From NCBI RefSeq assembly GCF_018294505.1, contig NC_057800.1:173242396-173306395 (forward strand): a DNA stretch of 64,000 nt, written 5' to 3'. The notes below the pieces were generated by a model. The model saw only the letters and a list, made by a program, of their open reading frames with translations. It did no database searches and was not told the origin of the DNA. Numbering within the stretch: position 1 is the stretch's first letter; every line of letters starts with the position of its first letter. The position numbers and the translations under genes are program-made. This DNA is from Triticum aestivum. Its lineage: Eukaryota; Streptophyta; Magnoliopsida; Poales; Poaceae. Below, piece by piece: positions 1-11,750 of this stretch.

Positions 1-1227
1 AAATTGTTAAATGTGTGTATAAAAAATGCTCCTTATCTATACAATTTTTTTAAATTTGTGTATAAAAAATAGCTTTTTTCAACATCAGCAATGCAACTGG
101 GCTGACAGTTGTACACAATATCCGGGTCAACTTGTTATTCTCCGCCCCGCTGGGCTGCAATCTTTCCTAGGAGGTATGCATTAGGCTTAACAAGAAAATG
201 GACTTTAAAAAATAATAAATGGGATGTAATTGTAATAATCGGACAATTACTATGCACCAAACACGTAATTAGTTTGAAAAATATATTATTTTTGGAATTT
301 GAAAATTTTAATTTCATTACTTGTTGCACGCGCAATATTTCGTTGGATTTTAACGTAATACAACTTTATTTTGAAATTATATTTAACCTGACTAGAAATT
401 TCGGATAAAAATATTTCGGATCCCATCAAAATGTGGGAATTTTTTTTGAATTCTGTTTTGAGCGGTTGTTTGAAATTATTAATCGTTGTCCTAGCTAGAA
501 GTTCGGCTGTACTTTTAACAAACTGTAAATGGGTTGTAGTAAATTCCATTAGAATTAAAAAATGGGATGTACATTCTTACAAATCGAAAATGGGCTATAT
601 GTTCTCTACCAAATCCGAGCTGTGGGCCTACTAAGTTGACGCGTACCAAGGGCTTTGTCAACTTAGTCAATATAAACGATTCTAGTTGCAGTGATCGTAC
701 GATGTCCATCCAACGGCCGTAGTGCTTCTTCAACCTCTGGTCTTCTTGCTCCAGCCGCCCAAAGCAGCGCCGGTCGTGTCGCGTGCTCCTGCCTCCCGTG
801 GCCGGCTATGATGCCGCGAAGGCCTCACCGCCCCGTACTACTCCCACCGCTGGCCAGGCCATCCCTCTACTAACCCACACCCCCTGTTATTCTGCGGTGA
901 CGGTAGCCTCACACCGCAGCCGAACCAGTGAACCCTCGTACCACTCTCCGCGTGGGCTTCCACTGTTGCATCTTCCCCGGCTCCGCGTCGTCCCCTTCCT
1001 AGGCCTCGCCGTCGTCCACTGCCCTGGTGCTCTCGGGGCGGCGTGGTCAACGTGGTCAAGGAACGAGTTCCATCGGATGTGGACTATACGTGGAGAGGCT
1101 GACAGGTGGGTCCACGACCGCAGCAAGGAAGTTCCTCCTTATTACGCGGAAAATAATGTTTCCTCCACCTAACAGCAGGGACCCATCGGACGGGCCACCA
1201 TATTTCGCAAAAAAAATGTTTCCCCCC

Positions 1228-1543
1228 TGACTGCTGGGACCCACCCAGCTACACCTTTGCACGCAAGGAAGTGTGTCCGGGCAAAAAAACGATTCACCCC
1301 CCTGACTGCTGGGACCCACCAGCTACATCTTCGCACGCAAGGAAGTGCGTCCGGGCAAAAAAACCAAAACGATTTGCCCCCCTGGCTGCTAGGACCCACC
1401 AGCCCCCCGACTGCTGGGACCCACCAGCTACATCTTCGCACGCAAGGAAGTGCGTCCGGGCAAAAAAAACGATTTGCCCCTAACTGCTGGGACCCACCAG
1501 CTACATCTTCGCAGGCAAGGAAGTGCCTGACAGTCGGGACCCA
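1228..1543. repeat. tandem repeat, about 73 bp x 4-5, in CACTA subterminal DNA
   Basis: Successive copies begin near 1228, 1302, 1383 (short), 1409 and 1481 with CTGACTGCTGGGACCCACC, followed by a GCAAGGAAGTGCGTCCGGGC block and an A-run. The copy at 1383 is truncated to about 26 bp. Long open frames through this tract exist only because the repeat lacks stops. Confidence 0.8.
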
Positions 1544-1858
1544 CCTGGTCGAAGCGTATGTAGCGTTGTCATTCTGGTCGCGAACGTGTACGTACATATA
1601 TACTGGTGGATGTAGAGGTGTGCACATAGCATGTACACGTGTGTACAGCGGCCAGGGTGCAAGAAAGAAAATACGGCCACGTATGTGTACATACGGGCAG
1701 GGTCTCGAACGCCTACTCGCGCATACGTACGGCGAGGGCTCGTGTACATGGCAGGGTCGGAACGGAGAAACAACGTCGTCGTCGTGTTCATGGGTCAGAA
1801 CGGAATGCGTGGTCGTGTTCATCGGGAGGGCTTGGACGGAAGAGGCGATGGAAACGAG

Positions 1859-2185
1859 GCCTAGCGTACCGCACAACGGAGGAAACAAACCTCCGACGGT
1901 CAAAACGGGGGTCCTGTTGATCGGGAGGGGTGTGGCGTACCGCAACACAGAGGAAACGGACCTCCTACGGTCGAAACGGGGGTCCTGTTGATCGGGAGGG
2001 GTGTGGCGTACCATAAAAAGGAGGAAACGGACCTCCTACGGTCGAAACGGGGTCCTGTTGATCGGGAGGGGTGTGGCATACCGCAAAACGGAGGAAACGG
2101 ACTTGTGTTGGAGCGCGATAGTCGAAACGGGGGTCCTATTCATCGGGAGGGGTGTGGCGTACCGTAAAACGGGACTCCACGGGAT
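1859..2185. repeat. tandem repeat, about 73 bp x 4.5, in CACTA subterminal DNA
   Basis: The unit contains GGTCCTGTTGATCGGGAGGG, then TGTGGCGTACCGC and GGAGGAAACGGACC. It is repeated about four and a half times, with small insertions in the last copies. It is a different sequence from the preceding 1228-1543 array. Confidence 0.8.
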
Positions 2186-2580
2186 ACTGTTCATCTCCAC
2201 CGTCGACCCCCTCCAGCCTCCACGAGCTACTGTTCATCCACCGTCAACCTCCTCTAGCCTCCACGGGCTCCTGATCATCCAGCCTCCACCGTGTGCTACT
2301 CCACCGGCTACTGTTCAACCACCCCTCCACCGTCTAATGTTCATCCAGCCCTCCACACCACGGGGTCCTGTTCAACCACCCCTCCACGGGCACCCCTCCA
2401 CCGTCTACTGTTCATCCTGCCCTCCACGGGGTGGTCCTGTTCATCCACCCCTCCACGGGGTCCTGTTCATCCAGCCCCAACAAGCTCGATCTATCGGGGT
2501 CCTATTCATCCAGAGGCAACACCACGGGGTCCTGTTCATCCACCCCCACCGGGAACTGTTCATCCAAACCCCCTGCAACA
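2186..2580. repeat. imperfect short tandem repeat (CTCCACGGGGTCCTGTTCATCC type)
   Basis: Irregular copies of CTCCACGGG, GTCCTGTTCATCC and CAGCC modules of about 20-40 bp run through this tract. The GGTCCTGTT core is shared with the array just upstream, suggesting one array evolved from the other. No gene is supported here. Confidence 0.65.
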
Positions 2581-2594
2581 CTCACTATACATCT

Positions 2595-2770
2595 AGAGGC
2601 AGCATCGATCGGCTTCAGTTAGCAGCAGTAGCCAAGGAATCACTCGATCGGGTTCAGTTAACAGCGATCGATCGATCGCTCGCGTTCAGTAACGCGTAGC
2701 CTGCAGTGCAATCGCTCGGGTTCAGTTAGAGCCCAACGCCTCGCTCGGGTTCAGTTAGAGCCAACGCCTC
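2595..2770. repeat. short GGTTCAGTTA-containing repeats
   Basis: At least five copies of a CGATCGGGTTCAGTTA or CGCTCGGGTTCAGTTAGAG module are spaced 30-45 bp apart. Repeated short motifs near a CACTA end are typical of transposase-binding subterminal repeats; that role is inferred only. Confidence 0.65.
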
Positions 2771-3106
2771 GCACACACGTGCATACATGTACGAGAGAAA
2801 CGTGCATCGCTTGGCCCCCGACCTCCCACCGTAACCGGGAACTCCCCGAAATTTTCCTCCCCCTCGCTTCTACCACGGTTTTTTCCGTCATGGACGGCCC
2901 AAAGAATGTCATGCAGCTGCGTCTCTGGCCCGCCCAGGATGAAAAGCCCATTTTCTGTCATGCTTTTTTGTCATAGAAGTAGGAGCCCACCACATCTATG
3001 ATGATACCGGGTTTTGTCACAATTATCGTCATAGAAGTGTCATACGTATGACAGAAAAAAATTCGTTCGGCCCAAAATGTCACGGATGTGTCTTTTTTTT
3101 GTAGTG

Positions 3107-3645
3107 TCACACTTCATTGGAGGGGTTAGGATGATGTAGAAGCCCTCCGTGATGACGGCCCTCTTCCGGCGGAGCTCCGGAACAGGCCCCAAGATGGGAT
3201 CTCGTGGATACATAAAGTTGCGGCGGTGGAATTAGGTTTTTGGCTCCTGTTCTGATCGTTTGGGGGTACGTGTGTATATATAGGAGGAAGAAGTACGTCG
3301 GTGGAGCAACGAGGGGCCCACGAGGCAGGGGGCGTACCCTAGGGGGCGCCCCCCACCCTCGTGACCACCTCGTTGATCCCTTGAAGTAGGGACCAAGTCT
3401 CCTGGATCACGTTCGGTGAGAAGATCACGTTTCCGAAGATTTTATTCCGTTTGGACTCCGTTTGATATTCCGTTTATCCGAAACACTGAAATAGGCAAAA
3501 AACAACAATTCTGGGTTGGGCCTCCGGTTAATAGGTTAGTCCCAAAAATAATATAAAAGTGGAAAATAAAGCCCAATATAGTCCAAAACAGTAGATAATA
3601 TAGCATGGAGCAATCAAAAATTATAGATACGTTGGAGACATATCA
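3107..3645 (-). mobile_element. Gypsy-type LTR fragment, minus strand (5' end of LTR at 3645)
   Basis: On the minus strand the segment begins TGATATGTCTCCAACGTATC at 3645, a variant of the TGATACGTCTCC start common to several large Triticeae Gypsy families. It runs to the CACTA insertion at 3107. It interrupts the Angela reverse transcriptase codons exactly after the GVDYDETF region, giving a clean insertion boundary; AAGGT at 3646-3650 is the candidate target duplication. The rest of this element lies left of the CACTA element, outside the window. A TATATATA tract near 3273-3281 could be its TATA box. There is no coding sequence. Confidence 0.7.
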
Positions 3646-5660
3646 AAGGTCTCATCATAGTCAACTCCTTGAACTTGTCGAAAACCTTTTGCAATAAGTC
3701 GAGCTTTGTAGGCAGTAACATTACCATCAGCGTTTGTCTTCTTCTTGAAGATCCATTTGTTCTCGATGGCTTGTCGATCATCGGGCAAGTCAACCAAAGT
3801 CCACACTTAGTTCTCATACATGGATCCCATCTCAAACTTCATGGCCTCAAGCCATTTTGCGGAATCTGGGCTCATCATCGCTTATTCATAGTTTGTAGGT
3901 TCGTCATGGTCAAGTAACATGACCCCCAGATTTGGATTACCATAACACTCTGGCGCGGATCTTGCTCTGGTTGACCTACGAGGTTCGGTAGTAACTTGAT
4001 CTGAAGTTTCATGATCATCATCATTGGCTTCCTCACTAATTGGTGTAGATGTCACAGGAACCGGTTTCTATGATGAACTATTTTCCAATAAGGGAGCATG
4101 TATAGTTACCTCATCAAGTTCTACTTTCCCCCCACTCACTTCTTTCGAGAGAAACTCCTTCTCTAGAAAGGATCCATTCTTAGCAACGAATATTTTGCCT
4201 TCGGATCTATGATAGAAGGTGTACCCAATAGTTTCCTTTGGGTATCCTATGAAGACACATTTCTCTGATTAGGGTTCGAGCTTATCAGGTTGAAGCTTTT
4301 TCACATCAGCATCGCAGCCCCAAACTTTAAGAAACGACAACTTTGGTTTCTTGCCAAACCATAGTTCATAAGGCGTCGTCTCAATGGATTTTGATGGTGC
4401 CCTATTTAACGTGAATGCAGTCGTCTCTAAAGCATAACGCCAAAATGATAGCGGTAAATAAGTAAGAGACATCATAGATCGCACCATATCTAGTAAAGTA
4501 CGATAACGACGTTCGGACACACCATTACGCTGCGGTATTCCGGGTGGCGTTAGTTGTGAAACTATTCTGCATTGTTTCAAATGTGGGCCAAAGTCGTAAC
4601 TCAAATATTCTCCTCCACGATCAAATCGCATAAACTTTATTTTCTTGTTACAATGATTTTCCACTTCACTCTGAAATTCTTGGAACTTTTCAAATGTTTC
4701 AGACTTATGTTTCATTAAGTAGATATACCCATATCTGCTCAAATCATCTGTGAAGGTGAGAAAATAACGATACCCGCCGCGAGCCTCAATATTCATCGGA
4801 CCACATACATCATTATATATGATTTCCAACAAATCTGGTTCTCGCTCCATAGTTCCGGAGAACGGCGTTTTAGTCATCTTTCCCATAAGGCATGGTTCGC
4901 AAGTACCAAGTGATTCATAATCAGCTGATTCCAAAAGTCCATCAGTATGGAGTTTCTTCATGCGCTTTATACCAATATGACCCAAATGGCAGTGCCACAA
5001 ATAAGTTGCACTATCATTATCAACTCTGCATCTTTTGGCTTCAACATTATGAATATGTGTATCACTACTATCGAGATTCAACAAGAATAGGCCACTCTTT
5101 AAGGGTGCATGACCATAAAAGGTATTACTCATATAAATTGAACAACCATTATTCTCAAATTTAAATGAATAACCGTCTCGCATCAAACAAGATCCAGATA
5201 TAATGTTCATGCTTAACGCTGGCACGAAATAACAATTATTTATGTCTAAAACTAATCCCGAAGGTAGATGTAGAGGTAGCGTGCCGACGGCGATCACATC
5301 GACTTTGGAACCATTTACCACGCACATCGTCACCTCGTCCTTAGCCAGTCTTCGCTTAATCTGTAGTCCCTGCTTCGAGTTGCAAATATTAGCAACAGAA
5401 CTAGTATCAAATACCCAGGTGCTACTGCGAGCTCTGGTAAGGTACACATCAATAACATGTATATCACATATACCTTTGTTCACTTTGCCATCCTTCTTAT
5501 CCGCCAAATACTTGGGGCAGTTCCGCTTCCAGTGACCAGTCTGCTTCCAGTAGAAGCTCTCAGTCTCAGGCTTAGGTCCAGAGTTGGGTTTCTTCTCCTG
5601 AGCAGCAATTTGTTTGATGTTCTTCTTGAAGTTCCCCTTCTTCTTCCCTTTGCCCTTTTT
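3646..5660 (-). pseudogene. Angela-type Copia pol remnant: zinc knuckle, protease, integrase, start of RT
   Basis: In minus-strand order the segment shows a degenerate CCHC knuckle (near 5545, WKQTGHWKRNC, first two Cys lost), a protease motif altered to FDTSS (near 5400), and the GAG-pre-integrase zinc region with HLGH and CEPC. The Copia integrase core follows with DVCGP, TDDLSRY and NGVSERR, then the start of RT ending at GVDYDETF. The longest open stretch is 5507-4269. A TAA at 4269-4267 breaks it, and another TAA at 3809-3807 (MYEN*VWTL) breaks the RT start. The product would have been the replication enzymes of a cytoplasmic virus-like particle; this copy is dead. RT and RNase H are missing because of the insertion at 3646. 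Confidence 0.85.
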
Positions 5661-6314
5661 TCTTGAAAATGGTGGTCTTATTAACCATCTACACTTGATG
5701 CTCCTTCTTGATTTCTACCTCCGCAGCCTTTAGCATCGCGAAGAGCTCTGGAATGGTCTATTCATCCCTTGCATATTATAGTTCATCATGAAGCTTTTGT
5801 AGCTTGGTGGCAGTGATTGAAGAACTCTGTCAATGACACTATCAACAGGAAGTTTAACTCCCAGTTCAGTCAAGTGATTATGATACCCAGACATTTTGAG
5901 TATATGCTCACTGACAGAACTATTCTCCTCCATCTTGCAGCTATAGAACTTATTGGAGACTTCATATCTTTCAATCCGGGCATTTTCTTGAAATATTAAC
6001 TTCAACTCCTGGAACATCTCATATGCTCCATGACGTTCAAAATGTCGTTGAAGTCCCGGTTCTAAGCCGTAAAGCATGGCACACTGAACTATCGAGTAGT
6101 CATCAGATTTACTCTGCCAAACGTTCTTAACGTTGTCAGCACCATCTGCAGCAGGCCTGGCACCCAGCGGTGCTTCCAGGACGTAATTCTTCTATGCAGC
6201 AATGAGGATAATCCTCAAGTTACGGACCAAGTCCGTGTAATTGCTACCATCATCTTTCAACTTTGCTTTCTCAAGGAACACATTAAAATTCAACGGAACA
6301 ACGGCACAAGCCAT
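5661..6314 (-). pseudogene. Angela-type Copia gag remnant
   Basis: The gag start codon is placed at 6314-6312, just downstream of the leader, where the Copia gag N-terminus (MACAVVPLNF...) begins. A TAG at 6194-6192 lies where the reading is otherwise open (IAA*KNYVLEAP), consistent with CAG to TAG. The frame is open again through 6077-5730 (capsid-like region with YEMFQELK and LQSLPPSYKSF). It is then broken near 5745 by a frameshift; coding similarity continues into the Lys-rich region before the zinc knuckle. The structural role is assembly of the virus-like particle; the copy is non-functional. Confidence 0.8.
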
Positions 6315-7531
6315 CTATCTACAACAACATAGATAAGCAAAATACTATCAGGTACTAAGTTCATGATAAATTTAAGTTCAATTAATCATATTACTTAAGA
6401 ACTCCCACTTAGATAGACATCTCTCTAATCATCTAAGTGATCACGTGATCCGTATCAACTAAACCATAACCGATCATCACATGAAATGGAGTAGTTTTCA
6501 ATGGTGAACATCACTATGTTGATCATATCTAGTATATGATTCAGGCTCGACCTTTCGGTATCAGTGTTCCGAGGCCATATCTGCATATTCTAGGCTCCTC
6601 AAGTTTAACTCGAGTATTCTGCGTGTGCAAAACTGGCTTGCACCCGTTGTAGATGGACGTAGAGCTTACCACACCCGATCATCATGTGGTGTCTCGGCAC
6701 GACGAACTTTGGCAACGGTGCATACTCAAGGAGAACACTTTTATCTTGAAATTTAGTGAGAGATCATCTTATAATGCTACCATCAAACAAAGCAGAATAA
6801 GATGCATAAAGGATAAACATCAGATGCAATCAATATAAGTGATATGATATGGCCATCATCATCTTGTGCTTGTGATCTCCATATCCAAAGCATCGTCATG
6901 ATCACCATCGTCACTGGCGCGACACCTTGATCTCCATCGTAGCATCATTGTCGTCTCGCCAACTATTGCTTCTACGACTATCGCTACCTCTTAGTGATAA
7001 AGTAAAGCAATTACAGGGTGATTGGATTGCATACAATAAAGCGACAACCATATGGCTCCTGCCAGTTGCCGATAACACTGTTACAAAACATGATCATCTC
7101 ATACAATAAATATAGCATCATGTCTTGACCATATCACATCACAACATGCCCTGCAAAAACAAGTTAGACATCCTCTACTTTGTTGTTGCAAGTTTTACGT
7201 GGCTACTACGGGCTGAGCAAGAACCGTTCTTACCTACACATCAAAACCACAATGATAGTTCATCAAGTTGGTGATGTTTTAACCTTCTCAAGGAATGGGC
7301 GTAGCCACAGTCGGTTCAACTAAAGTTGGAGAAACTGACACCCGCCAGCCACCTGTGTGCAAAGCACGTCGGTAGAACCAGTCTCGCGTAAGCGTACGCG
7401 TAATGTCGGTCCGGGCCGCTTCATCCAACAATACCGCCGAACCAAAGTATGACATGCTGGTAAGGAGTATGACTTGTATCGCCCACAAATCACTTGTGTT
7501 CTACTCGTGCATATAACATCTACGCATAAAA
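6315..7531 (-). other. Angela 5' leader (untranslated region between PBS and gag)
   Basis: About 1.2 kb without a supported reading frame lies between the primer-binding site and gag. It matches the long BARE1/Angela leader in position and in recognisable stretches, such as the CATGTCATACTTTGGTTCGG region near 7445 on the minus strand. I see no separate gene here. Confidence 0.75.
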
Positions 7532-7548
7532 CCTGGCTCGGATGCCAC
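7532..7548 (-). other. Angela primer-binding site
   Basis: On the minus strand GTGGCATCCGAGCCAGG directly follows the LTR end CCCCAACA. It is a decayed form of the Copia PBS TGGTATCAGAGCC, complementary to initiator tRNA-Met. It fixes both the LTR boundary and the element's orientation. Confidence 0.75.
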
Positions 7549-8134
7549 TGTTGGGGAACGTAGTAATTTCAATAAATTTCCTACGCACACACATGATCAT
7601 GGTGATGCATAGCAACGAGAGGGGAGAGTGTCGTCCACGTACCCTCGTAGACCATTAAGCCGTAGTGTTATGACAACGCGGTTGATGTAGTTGTACGTCT
7701 TCACGATCGACCGATCCTCTGTACCGAACGTACGACACCTCCGCATTCAGCACACGTTCAGCTCGGTGACGTCCCGCGAACTCAAGATCCAGTAGAGCTC
7801 GGGGAAGAGTTTCGTCAGCACGACGGCGTGGTGACGATGTTGATGAAGCTACCGCAGCAGGGCTTCGCCTAAACACCGCTACAATATGACCGAGGTGGAT
7901 TATGGTGGAGGGGGCACCGCACACGGCTGGGAGAGATCTTTGTGATCAACTTGTGTGTATAGAGGTGCCCCTGCCCCCGTATATAAAGAAGCAAGGGGGG
8001 AGAGGCGGCCGGCCAGGAGGAGGCGCGCCAGGGAGGAGTCCTACTCCCACCGGGAGTAGGACTCCCTCCTTTCCTAGTTGGAGTAGGAGAAGGGGGTAGG
8101 AGGAGGGAGAGAGGAAGGAAAGGGGGGCGCCGCC
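7549..8134 (-). mobile_element. Angela 5' LTR, 3'-most piece (R/U5 side)
   Basis: This piece begins at the B insertion point (8134) and ends at 7549 with minus-strand ...TTCCCCAACA, immediately before the PBS. A CTTTATATAC motif (minus strand, about 7990-7979) could be the LTR TATA box. The GC-rich GGGGGGCGCC tract at its left limit is the insertion site of element B. Confidence 0.85.
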
Positions 8135-8555
8135 TGATGAAGCTATGTACCTAGGGTAGGGGCATGGACCTGTCCTAAGAGCCCTACCCAAGGACATCCC
8201 TGGAAGAAGTCACCTTTCAATCGACTTGAAGGTATTCCACTCGACGGATTCAAGACACTCAACTAGGAAGCTACCACTCGACTACGAAGCCAACACTCGA
8301 CTGACAGGAGATCTAAAGTCACTCCGCAAGCAAACGGTCGGCCATTAAGTAGTCTTTATGGTCATCATAGCACTTTATTAGGGACGTTACCAGTAACGCC
8401 CAGTCTTAATGTATTTTAACCCTGCATTACTGAGGACCGGAGGGGTCTGGCGAACTCTATATAAGCCACCCCCCTCCTCAGTAGCGGGGGTTGGCACCCC
8501 TGTAATTCATACACACATAATCCAGTCGATCGCCTCCGGGCACCGAGACGTAGGG
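8135..8555 (+). repeat. Element B 5' LTR, first part
   Basis: It starts TGATGAAGCTATGTACC and is nearly identical to 34554-34974. It is interrupted after TAGGG (8551-8555) by element C and resumes at 22008. Many ACTCGAC motifs occur in it, as throughout element B. Confidence 0.88.
8456..8465 (+). promoter_or_regulatory. TATA box of element B 5' LTR
   Basis: TCTATATAAG lies in the middle of the LTR, followed by CT-rich DNA. The same motif is kept in the 3' LTR at 34876-34885. Position and sequence suit the U3 promoter of an LTR retrotransposon; the insertion of C about 90 bp downstream would disrupt the transcript. Confidence 0.55.
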
Positions 8556-9505
8556 TGTCGGTGTACAAGAGTAGGGGTACCCTAGTATCCCGAACTTGTG
8601 CCCGGGCAGTGCAGCATCCCGCGGCAGGGCTTGCCGGGTGTTCGCCAAGGTCCTCCGTGGTTCCTTTGGAGCCATTCAAGAACAAAGTGTCCAAGCCAAG
8701 AAGATAAGACCCCGGCAAGAGGAGATTGCCGGGAAGGCTAACAAAAGCATCCCAAGACCCCGGCAAGAGGAACTTGCCGGGAAGGGCACCCAAGGCATTG
8801 CAAGGAACTTGCCGCTCCGCACCACGTGCTCCGGCAAGGCCCGGTGAGCGACAAGCTCCCGGACGAGACAAGACAACGACCGCGGCAAGGCGCTTGCCGC
8901 GGCAAGCCACCTCTCCGAGCCCGCGCTCCAGCACATCCACCAACGTGTGGCTCTGGGGCCCCTCCAGGCGTACGTGGCGGAAGGCTGTGCAGCCAGGGGC
9001 GTGCAGTGGCAAACGGCGCTGACAAGATCGCCATCATGGCGAACGGTGGCGTCCCTGGCGGTCTCTTTTCGCACTATTTAGGTGACACAGACGGGCATTT
9101 AATGGTCTTGTCTCCTGCCGTCAGGGTTAGGTACGATACACTGTAGCAGGTAGCTGTGCCTACCACAGCACCTTTCCATTTTTGCCCTTTACCTTCGTTG
9201 CCACCTGTCGGTAACCCCTTGAGCATATAAAAGGAGGCCCGTGTGCAACGTAGAGGGGGGTTTGAACACTCACGCTCGGTCTCGCTAGCTGCTGGTGTGT
9301 ACTGTAGCACCCCGCTCTCCCGAGCAAGAAATCAATACAAACCACAAAGCAGGAGTAGGGTTTTACGCATCCGTGCGGCCCAAAACTGGGTAAATCGCTC
9401 GCGTGCATCGCCTCGATTTGCTCTTTGCGCAACCTCCTCCCCCGCCGAACCGAAAGGGACCCGGTCCGCCGGTCCCATAGGTGTTTGTGGATCAGTACCC
9501 CGGCA
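8556..9505 (+). repeat. Element C 5' LTR
   Basis: It begins TGTCGGTGTACAAGAG and ends CAGTACCCCGGCA just before the PBS. A TATAAAAG box is at 9226-9233. It contains two adjacent copies of an AAGACCCCGGCAAGAGGA unit followed by TTGCCGGGAAGG (8702-8790), each forming a short inverted repeat. Confidence 0.92.
9226..9233 (+). promoter_or_regulatory. TATA box of element C 5' LTR
   Basis: TATAAAAG is preceded by TTGAGCA and followed by GGAGGCCC. The identical motif is at 21724-21731 in the 3' LTR. It is the probable core promoter of the sense transcript. Confidence 0.6.
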
Positions 9506-9508
9506 TCT

Positions 9509-9524
9509 TTGGCGCGCCAGGTAG
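9509..9524 (+). other. Element C primer-binding site
   Basis: TTGGCGCGCCAGGTAG lies three bases after the LTR end. The TGGCG start suits a tRNA 3' end complement; I cannot name the tRNA with confidence. Confidence 0.55.
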
Positions 9525-9592
9525 GGGGCGTCGAGGTTGTGTGAACCAGATCCGGCGTTCTCACGAGCTAGATCTTCATCATCTTCATCAAC

Positions 9593-11750
9593 ATGCCGCC
9601 GAAGAAGAAGGTTTTGGAGGCGGCTGCTCCATCCGCGCCGAACCCACCATCGCCGGAGCAAACGGCTGGTGGGGCGGGCGCCGGCGGAAGAACGCGCGTC
9701 GACGAGGGAGCTCACGGTGCTGCCAGGTCCAAGGACAAGGCTGCGCTGCCCATCAGCGGCGTAGCCGGCTCCCACAACGACCGGGCGCACTCCAAGACCT
9801 CGGCGTCCGTGCATGCACCGCGCCCATCTCAGGAGGCGCGGGACCGGCAGCGTCATGGTACTCACAGTACCATGCGTTCGCTAGACCAAGATCGAGCTGG
9901 TGGATCTCGGGGCGCTCAGGATCACCATGCACGTCAACTTGTTGGCGCGAGCAAGACACGGTCGCCTGGACGGGGTATTGCTCCTTCTAACGTAGTTAGA
10001 AGTCCGAGCATATCCCGCTCCTCGCACCGTTCGCCACCGCCACCCGCCACTGCAGCAGAAGCTTTGGCGCGAGCTCAGCTGCTCCTAGACTACCCTCCAG
10101 CAGCGGACAAGATCGACGACTGGAGGGCCACCATCCAGAGTCTCATCGGCTTTGCCAACGGCGACACTCTACGGCAGCCGAGCACGTCGCGGCCGCGGCA
10201 AGCTAGCCAGGCACGAGCCAGAGACGACAAGACTGGTGGGGGTGCAACTACTGTGCACTCTCCGCCCCGAAGGCCAAGATCACCGACTCGCCGGGTCCAC
10301 CTCGACAGTGACTCCACCACGTCGTCAGATCCGTGAGCTCGTCGCGATCAGCGCCAAGTTCTTCAAGAACGACAATAAGAAGACGCTCGTACTCGCATTG
10401 AGCGCCGAAGAGAAGCGCGACGTCTATCAGACCAGCGCGCTGGGCCCTCTGTTGACATGCATGCGCCAGGGGAACCAGGCGACTTGCCGTACGCGGTAGG
10501 TTGCCCTGCATTCACTTGTGAGCTGCGGCAAGTCCAGTGGCCCAGCACGAAGAATTTCAAACCAGATGTACCGGAGAAGTACGACGGCAAGTCGCATCCG
10601 TCGGAGTTCCTCAGCATCTACACCATCGCGGTGCAGGCTGCTGGGGGGCGAGACGACAAGATACTTGCCAACTACTTCCCGTTGGTCCTCAAGCCCAACG
10701 TCAGGTCCTGGCTCATGCACTTGCCGGACAACTCCATATCCTCCTGGGCTGATTTATGCCATCAGTTTGTCGGCGCCTTTACAGGCGGCCACAAACCTCA
10801 TGGCCAAGAGAGTGATCTTCATCTGCTCATCCAGAAGGAAGAAGAGCATCTGCGCAAGTACACTCAGAGGTTCAGCCGTGTACAGTATAACATCCCAGAC
10901 GTCCACCCCGCCGCGGTCATCAGCGCATTCCATCAGAACGTGCGTAACCGCAGGATGCGGAAGGAGATGGCGATGTGCAGGATCAGAGACGTCAGCAAGC
11001 TATACGCCCTGGCCGACAAGTGTGCACGCGCTGAGGAAGGGAGGAGACTCCCCGGAGAGAATGCAGGAGCGGCAGGATCTGACAGCGAAGATGCTGCCCC
11101 GACAAAGAAAAACCGGCGGCGCAACAGGAAGAAGAAAGGCAAAGAGGTGCTAGTCGTTGAGCAGTCTGGCAATGAAGGTGGCACCAAGAAGGCTATAGTT
11201 GGTATCTCCGGCAAGGAAGTTGCCGCGTGCACCAACTGTCAGGCTGTGGCAGTCGCCGACAAATAGGACGGCTCCGACAAGCAATACTACAAGATTCACC
11301 GTACCAAGGGTCATGACCTCCAGAGTTGCAAGAAGGTCGAGCAGCTTGTCCAGCAGCAAAAGGCTGAGTATGAGCGGCCAGACAAGGAGAGGGCCCAAGG
11401 TGGCATTGCAGAATCCGGCAAGAAGCGTGCCGGCCGGGGAGGACGCCGCGGCAAAGCCAAGCAGCGGCAAGGAGACAGACCTCCCCGCGGCCGCGACAAT
11501 GATGAAGACGACGACGACGACGAAGACGTGGATGATGTCGAGACCAGTGAGCAGGAGTTTCAGAAAGCCACAGAGGTCTTGTGCATTGACGGCGGTGCCT
11601 CTCTGCATACTTCACACCGCCAACTCAAGCAGTGGGTGCGGGAAGTCAACGCAGCAGAGCCACCTGTTGAATCGCGACAACTTCTGAAATGGTCCAGCAT
11701 GCCTATCATCTTCGACATTGATGACCACCCTGATCGCACAACTGCGGTGG
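9593..11750 (+). pseudogene. Element C gag (broken by stops)
   Basis: The ATG at 9593 starts a Lys/Pro-rich N-terminus (MPPKKK). One frame runs from there to about 11750, interrupted by TGA 10334-10336, TAA 10376-10378 and TAG 11264-11266. The retrotransposon gag (capsid-like) region is at about 10550-10850 (KYDGKSHPSEFL, NVRSWLMHLP). A basic stretch follows near 11100 (KKNRRRNRKKKGK) and then a degenerate zinc-knuckle-like region near 11290 (YKIHRTKGHDLQSC). A protease-proximal region begins near 11560. A one-base insertion near 11750 moves the rest to another frame. The normal role is particle assembly and RNA packaging; this copy cannot make full-length protein. Confidence 0.8.

Larger units (their letters stand above)
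1..3106. mobile_element. CACTA DNA transposon, right-hand part
   Basis: The right end at 3087-3106 reads, on the minus strand, CACTACAAAAAAAAGACACA, a CACTA-type terminal inverted repeat. It is followed by TCA (3107-3109), the candidate 3-bp target duplication. The inner terminal region (about 2880-3086) is rich in short TGTCATAGAAG/GTCATGCA-like motifs on both strands, as in CACTA subterminal regions. Four tandem-repeat tracts lie between 1228 and 2765. I see no transposase reading frame, so the visible part looks non-autonomous; the left end is outside the window. Bases 1-700 are AT-rich, with several scattered AAATGGGATGT-like motifs, and 700-1160 are GC-rich; I see no gene in either. The end resembles Triticeae CACTA families of the Jorge type, but the family name is a guess. 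Confidence 0.8.

Noticed and set aside
1169..2014. Long minus-strand open frame (281 codons) in the CACTA region
   Set aside because: It runs through two tandem arrays and has no domain; openness follows from the repeat units.
8416..9146. Several open frames on both strands across the B and C LTRs
   Set aside because: They span the insertion junction at 8556 and LTR DNA; similar frames recur in the second LTR at 20751-21579 only because the LTR is duplicated.
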